Assembly (NCBI GenBank): GCA_945872165.1 | Contig: CAMBYS010000005.1 | Location: 1-33,736, forward strand | Length of the DNA stretch: 33,736 bases | Direction of reading: 5' to 3' | Origin: an uncultured Clostridia bacterium | Lineage (GTDB): Bacteria > Bacillota > Clostridia > Oscillospirales > Butyricicoccaceae | Shown: positions 28,501 through 33,736 of the stretch, piece after piece | How the letters are laid out: every line of letters starts with the position of its first letter | How positions within the stretch are numbered: the first letter of the stretch is position 1 | Position numbers and translations under genes: made by a program | The notes under the pieces: generated by a model | The model's input: only the letters and a program-made list of their open reading frames with translations | Told to the model about the DNA's origin: nothing | The model's database searches: none

Positions 28501-29129
28501 AGGACAGCACCGTTTACCGCAATTATGCCAAGGACTTTGACAATTACGGCACGGTTGGTGATGGTGCAGCTGAGGATACACAGTTTACCGATATTGAAAA
28601 CCATTGGGCAAAGAACTACATCAACTATGTCACTGCAAAGAAGCTGTTTGCAGGTACTTCCGCAACAACCTTCTCTCCGGAAAAGGGTATGACCCGCGGC
28701 ATGTTCGTCACTGTTCTGTCCAATCTGGCACAGATCGACAAGACCCAGTATACAGGCTCCAGCAAATTCGTGGATGTTTCCAAGGATGCATACTATGCAC
28801 CATGTGTCAACTGGGCAGTGAAAAACGGCATTGTTTCCGGCATTGATGCCAAGCATTTTGCACCGGAGAAGCTGATTACCCGTGAGCAGGCAGCCTTCAT
28901 GCTGAGCAACTATCTGAGCTACGCAAAGATCACACTGCCTACTGACAACAGCAAGCCGCTGTTTGCTGACAACGCTTCGATTTCCAACTATGCAGTGGAT
29001 GCAGTTCGTCTGATGCAGGAAGCTGGTCTGATGGTCGGTACAGGCAACAATTACTTCCGCCCCCGTGCTACCAGTACCCGTGCACAGATTGCAACTCTGA
29101 TGTATTCCTTCTATACGAAGGTTGCATGA
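25569..29129 (+). CDS. Secreted, SLH-anchored purple-acid-phosphatase-like phosphoesterase with CARDB-like and LamG-like regions
   Basis: Signal peptide; FnIII-like N-terminus; SLSDSHIF, HCGDMVEG, SGNHDQG, MMHHPV, SGHTHSYAR metallophosphoesterase motifs; LamG-like region from about residue 600; three C-terminal SLH repeats (FTDIENHWAKNYINYV..., FVDVSKDAYYAPCVNWAV..., FADNASISNYAVDAVRLM...). Confidence 0.92.
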   Translation: MKKLLKRMQAMCLALVLVLGLVPTAFAADDGAQFKNGPYLLAPKTNSMVVVWESTENVAATIAYGTEQDSLCDPITVNVDEDAPDFQGAKMNLYHYKLDHLQAGTRYYYEVKLENGETCQASFRTLSENPDEIRMISLSDSHIFATRNELDAAVKNFNPDVMLHCGDMVEGTGAQAEQFSFWFHGKAADDFIHSYPVVYSSGNHDQGGIYFDTYVYSIQDEEYGASVEGDSSFNYAGIHIITMNSNPWGLFQMNSEATGQQADEATLKTIENAMSWLKSDLETDAAKNADFRMIMMHHPVSDAYTKRYIPDVIEPGNVDLMISGHTHSYARAVSSNPEVGAGTVYLTHQDARTYNKKGDFFYITSTPGSGVMKVVNYGATGEGANSVAANETLIAKDKQQLSWSDISIQPDEVQYNGEVTISATVTNTGKGLAAAVIPVDDNGTTRYLYHFDDGIVTLDPGKSVTLTGTLRMESLGKHTLKIADQSTDVNVTYRPATFDFTNIRTKQGDQDVSDTNSNVLHIKADVVNIGNDAGSDVAEFKVNGKTVDSKRYTLQSGETKVAEFSYTFDKAGEYEVTIGNAKPQTIYVEGSIQGMPVVKDKSGSGNDAYIHGQPEFGTDDNGKQTLILDGKRDYIEIPDNGGYTPENAMTGMVWANLPSAGTTKGGVSELTEQYEDLDGKGAIPDHNPLMVKGIGLGWGTPYMFRMAVRETGKVTYGVCLLDDNGEFSWNDGSDASYGIKKDQWVQYTSAFDFKTGGDSYENELHSAHVDKPAFTAPIKTWDGEPMYIGLGFKNTLQTNRNRGMYHTMLPGAVSQVRFYTSKLSEEEVTNVRANPTESGASADSLKIWLDFESDNIETTGTHTTEWVKATAAPSALAYDTAFAGNASITALIQTSDDGKTIKEEKKVELKNGSNTVALTGMGNAKYVRIVSTFVSDLNSEESSVPVLNSYTLTAGTQKTWNTLVDWNKGTFAGAAGHQDSTVYRNYAKDFDNYGTVGDGAAEDTQFTDIENHWAKNYINYVTAKKLFAGTSATTFSPEKGMTRGMFVTVLSNLAQIDKTQYTGSSKFVDVSKDAYYAPCVNWAVKNGIVSGIDAKHFAPEKLITREQAAFMLSNYLSYAKITLPTDNSKPLFADNASISNYAVDAVRLMQEAGLMVGTGNNYFRPRATSTRAQIATLMYSFYTKVA

Positions 29130-29174
29130 TCTGCATTCTGCAGCCAATTGTCACTGTAACAGTATAACGATGAA

Positions 29175-29206
29175 AGCCCGTCGGAGAATCTCTTCTCCGG
29201 CGGGCT
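29175..29206 (+). terminator. Terminator of the SLH phosphoesterase gene
   Basis: AGCCCGTCGGAGAA-TCTC-TTCTCCGGCGGGCT. Confidence 0.8.
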
Positions 29207-29311
29207 GATTGTTGTAATGAAAATACCTTTCAGAACGGCAATGAACCTATAAGCCGCGGTTCACTTTTTTACTTATACGGATAGTTTACAATAATTTATC
29301 TATCCCTGGAA

Positions 29312-29379
29312 GGCGGATTCTTCGGCTGATTGTGTCAGATCTGTAGAGATCAAAAATCCAGCTTGCCGCCGATCAATCA
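29312..29379 (+). other. Candidate structured RNA element in the leader region before the MPE-rubrerythrin gene
   Basis: Nested pairing GGCGG/CCGCC, GCTGATT/AATC-CAGC, GATCT-GTAG-AGATC; alternative TGATTG/CAATCA pairing. Confidence 0.3.
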
Positions 29380-29423
29380 ATTTGCAATTTTTACTCACCA
29401 CTCCGGAACCGCTGTTATGTATC

Positions 29424-29439
29424 TTATGTTATAACATAA
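29424..29439. promoter_or_regulatory. 16-bp perfect palindrome TTATGTTATAACATAA
   Basis: Perfect inverted symmetry in the intergenic region before 29602. Confidence 0.4.
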
Positions 29440-29601
29440 AAATGAAACGATAACAATGTTCCGCCAGACTTGCCCTGCGTACCGGTCTCACTTTAATTAA
29501 ACTGTGTCAATGAATCGTCTGGTATTGATTGGAAGAATGTGATATGATAGTACCATTGATGAAATATCAAATGATGTATAAATAACGAGGTGGAATACAG
29601 A

Positions 29602-30882
29602 GTGAAACCATATAAAATGCAGAAAATTGAGCAGCCCATCCTACGTCTTCCCCAGGTAAATTCCATGGGAGTCATTGGTGATCCCGGATGTGAGGGACTG
29701 GGCACATATAATATGAAAGTCTATGCGGGAACACTGGAAAAAAGTGCGGAGGACGATATCACTCTGATTGCCGGTGATCTGGTTCCCACAGGAAATGCGT
29801 ATTATTATGAAGCAATCAGTGAATTGACAGAAGCAATCGCATATAACGATGTCTATGTATTGCGTGGAAACCATGATACAGGTGCATATATGGATTATTT
29901 CGGCAGAAAAAACTATGCTCTGCTTGCAAAAGATTTTTCCGTCGTTGTTCTGGACAATGCACTGCGAACCTTTGAACCGGAAGGCCTGGAGCTTCTGAAA
30001 CAGGTGCTGGAAATGGATGAGGCTCAGCGAGTCATTATTGCATTTCATATTCCGGTACCGAATCATTTTATCCGAAATTCTGTATCCGAAGAAGAATTTG
30101 CACGGCTGAAAGAAGTCTATACGCCATGGAAACACAAGGTAAACTATTTATTATGCGGTCATGTACATTCCAGATTTGAAGATATGGTGGATGATATTCC
30201 GTTGATCTGTACCGGCGGCGGAGGTGCGCTTATTGAAGATGTGTCAGCGGATATCCGGGCTTGTGATGTAGAGCATCATATGGTTCACTTTTTCATGGAG
30301 GGACAGGAACTGAAATATCGGTTTGATAACCTCTCTGAAAATGCCTATGACAAAGAGCGGAAGGTTCCGATACTGAAGGAAAATCTGGAAAAAACCGTAG
30401 CCTCCGAGCTGATGGCACATCTGAAATATCTCATGTTTGCAGATCGTGCCAGAAGACGTGGTATGGAACGAATTGCCAATCTTTTTGATGCTTTGGCTGC
30501 TTCAGAATATCATCATGCCAGAAATTTTTATTCGATCATGCAAAGCCAGACTCCATTCACGGAATCGGTAAAGTCATTTATTCCCACTGAAACCTTTGAA
30601 TATCAGCATTATTATACGATGATGGAAGAATATGCTGAAGAAAAAAATGCGCCTCTGACCAGGCAGGCATTTTCGGGAGCTGCCGCTGCGGAAAAGGTCC
30701 ATGCCGAACTGCTGAAGGAAGCGTCAGCAATTGACCAATTTGATAAAGAAACGGTTTATGTATGTCCGATCTGCGGCTACGTGATGGCAGGAGAACCGAT
30801 TCCAGAGCGCTGCCCGGTATGCGGCGGTCCGAAACGGCAGTTTGAAGTGTTCCAAAGCAAAAACGATACTGCCGAAAAATAA
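29602..30882 (+). CDS. Metallophosphoesterase-rubrerythrin fusion protein
   Basis: N-terminal AGDLVPTGN, RGNHDTG, IIAFHIPV, LLCGHVHSR; C-terminal ferritin-like helices (ASELMAHLKYLMFADRARRRG, ASEYHHA, AAAAEKVHAELL) and rubredoxin knuckles VCPICGY...CPVCGG in one frame; GTG start after AGGTGG. Confidence 0.9.
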   Translation: MKPYKMQKIEQPILRLPQVNSMGVIGDPGCEGLGTYNMKVYAGTLEKSAEDDITLIAGDLVPTGNAYYYEAISELTEAIAYNDVYVLRGNHDTGAYMDYFGRKNYALLAKDFSVVVLDNALRTFEPEGLELLKQVLEMDEAQRVIIAFHIPVPNHFIRNSVSEEEFARLKEVYTPWKHKVNYLLCGHVHSRFEDMVDDIPLICTGGGGALIEDVSADIRACDVEHHMVHFFMEGQELKYRFDNLSENAYDKERKVPILKENLEKTVASELMAHLKYLMFADRARRRGMERIANLFDALAASEYHHARNFYSIMQSQTPFTESVKSFIPTETFEYQHYYTMMEEYAEEKNAPLTRQAFSGAAAAEKVHAELLKEASAIDQFDKETVYVCPICGYVMAGEPIPERCPVCGGPKRQFEVFQSKNDTAEK

Positions 30883-30937
30883 GTCATTGTGCCTGCTGTC
30901 TGTGAGTGTATGACATAAAGCTGTCATTAAGGCAGAT

Positions 30938-30961
30938 GGCTCCCGGTATGATCCGGGAGCC
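30938..30961 (+). terminator. GC-rich hairpin, first of a tandem pair
   Basis: GGCTCCCGG-TATGAT-CCGGGAGCC. Confidence 0.6.
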
Positions 30962-30970
30962 ACAGCCTGC

Positions 30971-30997
30971 AGCCGCCATTTGGCGGCTATTTTTTTG
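30971..30997 (+). terminator. Rho-independent terminator, second hairpin
   Basis: AGCCGCCATTTGGCGGCT followed by ATTTTTTT. Confidence 0.9.
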
Positions 30998-31182
30998 TGA
31001 TTCAAGGTGCTTTTGATTGAGCGTTTACCTTAGTTCAAATGATTATAGTAATATAATACTTTTTCTTGTGCGGAAAACGCATAGCGGAAATCGGCGGTTT
31101 TGCCATTGTGTATTTACACAGGCATTGCTTTCCCCTTTCTTCTTCCGTTTTTCACCGACGATTCCTGTCTTCGTGTCTGTGC

Positions 31183-31211
31183 TTGCAAAACTTCTGATAT
31201 TCGTATATAAT
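31183..31211 (+). promoter_or_regulatory. Promoter of the HTH-sigma-PrsW operon
   Basis: TTGCAA, 17 nt, TATAAT; 40 bp before the first start codon. Confidence 0.65.
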
Positions 31212-31250
31212 GTATAGTGTATTATTATAACAAATGGAAAGGGGCGGCGT

Positions 31251-31451
31251 ATGAAAGATTATCTCTCCATACGGGAAACCTCCTACAAATGGGGCGTATC
31301 AGAGCGCCGTGTCAATCAATATGTGGCACAGGGACGAATCCCCGGTGTAGAGCGCTTCGGGCGCTCCTGGGCGATTCCGGAGGATGCGGAAAAGCCCACA
31401 AACCCACGCACGCAAAAACTGAAGGGAGGCGGCAAACATGATTTCAGATGA
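31251..31451 (+). CDS. Excisionase/MerR-like helix-turn-helix protein
   Basis: MKDYLSIRETSYKWGVSERRVNQYVAQGRIPGVERFGRSWAIPEDAEKP; RBS GAAAGGGG. Confidence 0.8.
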   Translation: MKDYLSIRETSYKWGVSERRVNQYVAQGRIPGVERFGRSWAIPEDAEKPTNPRTQKLKGGGKHDFR

Positions 31452-31992
31452 AACCGCATACCGGCGGTATCTCGACGGAGAGCAAAAAGCCGCCGATCTG
31501 CTGGTTGAAAAATACGGCGACGCATTGACGCTGTATATAAACGGCTATCTCAAAGATATGCACGAAGCCGAGGACTTGATGATCGAAGCATTTTCGCAGA
31601 TTTTTGCAAAAGAGCGTCCCATTACAGGTGCAGGAGCGTTTCAGGCGTATTTGTATAAAACGGCGCGAAATCTCGCCTTGCGCCACAGAAAAAAGCACAG
31701 GCTCAGTTTTCTGCGTTTTGAGGAATTGGACTTTGAGCCGCAGAGCGACGTGCTGGCTGACACGGAGCTTTCTCGCAGAGAGCGCAGCCGCCAGCTCTAT
31801 GACGCCCTTGAAAAATTGAAGGTGGAATACCGGGAAGCGCTTTATCTGGTCTACTTTAAGGAAATGAGCTACCGCAATGCGGCAACAGTTATGAATAAGA
31901 GCGAGGGGCAGATCACAAAGCTGGTCTACCGTGGAAAGCAAAGCCTGAAAGCGATCCTGGAACAGGAGGGATTTACCTATGCGGACGAATGA
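31438..31992 (+). CDS. ECF-type RNA polymerase sigma factor
   Basis: Region 2-like MHEAEDLMIEAFSQIFAK and region 4-like LKVEYREALYLVYFKEMSYRNAATVMNKSEGQITKLVYRGKQSLK; overlaps the previous gene. Confidence 0.85.
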   Translation: MISDETAYRRYLDGEQKAADLLVEKYGDALTLYINGYLKDMHEAEDLMIEAFSQIFAKERPITGAGAFQAYLYKTARNLALRHRKKHRLSFLRFEELDFEPQSDVLADTELSRRERSRQLYDALEKLKVEYREALYLVYFKEMSYRNAATVMNKSEGQITKLVYRGKQSLKAILEQEGFTYADE

Positions 31993-32329
31993 AGAACGCG
32001 CCGGATTGATTCATAAGCGGACGGCGGAAATAAAACGGGAACGGCAAAAGGAAAAACAGCGCGCATTGGATATGATCTGTATCGCGGCCTGCCTGATCCT
32101 CATAGTTGGGATCGGCTCGTCTATGCCCGGATTGGCGGCGGGTATTCCCGGCGTTGAAGTACACCATGCTTCCGGCGCGGCAAGCCTTGTTGGAAGCCAT
32201 GCAGCATTGGGATATATCCTTATGGGGATTATGTCCTTTCTGCTTGGCGTATTCGTGACGGTGCTTTTGTACCGCCTGCACCGCAGGAATGAGAGGAAGC
32301 ATCAGGAGAACTCGAACGATGAACTTTGA
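31979..32329 (+). CDS. Small two-TM protein, candidate anti-sigma factor or protease substrate
   Basis: Basic N-terminus, two hydrophobic segments (MICIAACLILIVGIGSS, ILMGIMSFLLGVFVTVLLY), short tail; overlaps the sigma gene by 14 nt. Confidence 0.65.
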   Translation: MRTNEERAGLIHKRTAEIKRERQKEKQRALDMICIAACLILIVGIGSSMPGLAAGIPGVEVHHASGAASLVGSHAALGYILMGIMSFLLGVFVTVLLYRLHRRNERKHQENSNDEL

Positions 32330-32933
32330 ACTGATTGACAACTGTTTTCAGGTTGCCGTGCTGTTTTGTGCGGCGCTGGCGGCGATTGCGGCGGCATTCC
32401 GGCACAAAGACCACCGTTTCCTGATCCTCGCCCTGTTTTTTATCTGCGTTTCCATGGGAACGCTCTATTGGGTGCTGCACCTTTTCATTTTTGGCGACGT
32501 ACCACAGGTTTTCTATGTTTCGGAGTTTTCATGGCTGGCGGCGTATCTGTTCCTGCTGTCGTTCCAAATGGTACGGACAGAACGGGTAAGGCCGTTTTTT
32601 TCCCTGCCGTCCCTGTTCTGCGCGCTGCTTACGGCAGCAGTTGTTCTGGCATTCCGGATGTTCGGTCCGTCCTATTTTGTTTCTGCGGCATTTGCCGGAG
32701 TTATGTCCGCGATCGTATATCTCGCGGTATGGCGGCTCCGGCGCAGAGACAGCGGAGGGCTGATCGACTGCTGGCTGCTGCTCTGCGTGGGACTGCAGCT
32801 TCTCCTGTTCGTGGTGTCCGTTTTTATGCAGGACTATACCCGCTTTAATCTCTACTTCGCCGTAGACATAACACTGACGCTTTCATTTGCGGCTCTGCTG
32901 CCGCTGGCGCTTCGGGAGGTGGCGGGGAAATGA
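32319..32933 (+). CDS. Polytopic membrane protein of unknown function
   Basis: Several hydrophobic segments; overlaps both neighbours. Confidence 0.75.
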   Translation: MNFELIDNCFQVAVLFCAALAAIAAAFRHKDHRFLILALFFICVSMGTLYWVLHLFIFGDVPQVFYVSEFSWLAAYLFLLSFQMVRTERVRPFFSLPSLFCALLTAAVVLAFRMFGPSYFVSAAFAGVMSAIVYLAVWRLRRRDSGGLIDCWLLLCVGLQLLLFVVSVFMQDYTRFNLYFAVDITLTLSFAALLPLALREVAGK

Positions 32934-33571
32934 TCTATATTGAGAATATTTTCGTTTGCCTTGCAATCCCGCTGGCGCTCTGTATGCTGTTTATCGGTGG
33001 GCGTACCCGGACATTCATGCTGTTCATGATTGCCGGAATGAGCGTATGCCTGCTGTCCGCCTATGTCAACAGCTTCTTCATGGGACATTATGGCGTCAGC
33101 GCCACCGTTGCCGTCGTTGAGATCACGCCGGTGTGCGAGGAAGTGATGAAGCTGTTACCGCTGCTTTTCTACGTTCTGATTTTTGAGCCAAAGGTCAGGA
33201 ATTTGCCCGAAGCCGCCGTTGCCCTTGCCGTAGGTTTTGCCACCTTTGAAAATGTGTGCTATCTGACGGAGAACGGCGCGGAAAATTTCATGTTCCTGCT
33301 AATTCGCGGGCTTTCCGCCGGGGCACTGCATATCCTCTGCGGCATTTTGATCGGGTTCGGACTGTCTTATGTGTTCCGCCGCCGGTGGCTGGCGTTTACC
33401 GGAACTGTGGGGCTGCTGGGCGCCTGTATTGTGTTCCATGCCACCTATAATCTGCTGATTTCCGCGGACGGGACATGGCGGATTGCGGGCTATCTGTTCC
33501 CCTCTGTCCTGATTGCGTTTTTATTTGCCGGAAAGCTCCTGCTTTCCAAACTCAAAATCATGTTTCCATAA
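32930..33571 (+). CDS. PrsW-like intramembrane protease
   Basis: Polytopic protein with TPVCEEVMKLLP (EExxK), GFATFENVCYL (FxxxEN), RGLSAGALHILCGILIGFGL and HATYNLL motifs; ATGA overlap with previous gene. Confidence 0.85.
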   Translation: MIYIENIFVCLAIPLALCMLFIGGRTRTFMLFMIAGMSVCLLSAYVNSFFMGHYGVSATVAVVEITPVCEEVMKLLPLLFYVLIFEPKVRNLPEAAVALAVGFATFENVCYLTENGAENFMFLLIRGLSAGALHILCGILIGFGLSYVFRRRWLAFTGTVGLLGACIVFHATYNLLISADGTWRIAGYLFPSVLIAFLFAGKLLLSKLKIMFP

Positions 33572-33585
33572 CCGCTTTGCGTGAC

Positions 33586-33622
33586 GAGCCGTCTCAGAAA
33601 TGGGACGGCTCAAACTTTTTTT
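33586..33622 (+). terminator. Terminator of the sigma/PrsW operon
   Basis: GAGCCGTC...GACGGCTC followed by TTTTTTT. Confidence 0.9.
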
Positions 33623-33722
33623 GAAGGAATTTTCATTTTAGGTGGAAGGATTTTCGATTTCATGTCTTTTAATAAGTAGAGGGTTTTTTCCTCTAAAAAA
33701 CGACATGGAGGGAGGTTATTGG

Positions 33723-33736
33723 ATGACCGGTAAGAC
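33723..33736 (+). CDS. Start of a truncated ORF at the window edge (MTGK...)
   Basis: Strong RBS GGAGGGAGG, then ATGACCGGTAAGAC; product cannot be determined. Confidence 0.4.

Noticed and set aside
26244-29147. 967-aa minus-strand ORF antisense to the SLH phosphoesterase
   Set aside because: Fully antisense to a well-supported gene; Cys/Ile-rich translation with no recognisable domain; expected from codon bias of the sense gene.
1-33736. CRISPR arrays, rRNA and tRNA genes
   Set aside because: No regularly spaced direct repeats and no tRNA or rRNA sequence recognised by eye; a tRNAscan-SE/CRISPRCasFinder run would settle this.

Overview
The window looks like Clostridia-type (Firmicutes) chromosome, mostly core genes, changing at about 31 kb to what looks like an accessory segment. 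From left to right it holds: a truncated PcrA/UvrD helicase; the spoIIAA-spoIIAB-sigF operon; folC; valS with a T-box leader; an IreB/ReoM homologue; a small conserved protein with an SH3b-NlpC/P60 wall hydrolase; an SPFH-NfeD pair; EcsC; TetR; a Na/Pi cotransporter; a decayed region containing a chloramphenicol-acetyltransferase C-terminal remnant and an internally deleted phosphofructokinase next to an intact HD gene; Fe-ADH; a PRTase; an HD protein; a divergent SOD; Dus; an RpiR regulator; a GPH symporter; a 1187-aa SLH-anchored phosphoesterase; a metallophosphoesterase-rubrerythrin fusion; and, at the right edge, five overlapping genes (Xis-like HTH, ECF-type sigma factor, 2-TM protein, multi-TM protein, PrsW-like intramembrane protease). 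The best candidates for something undescribed are the compact sigma/PrsW cassette and the MPE-rubrerythrin fusion. Secondary observations are WalR-like boxes upstream of the NlpC/P60 operon, a TA-flanked MITE-like element that contributes to the sigF stop codon, and several palindromes or structured intergenic sequences. All assignments come from reading the sequence and motifs. No database search was run.
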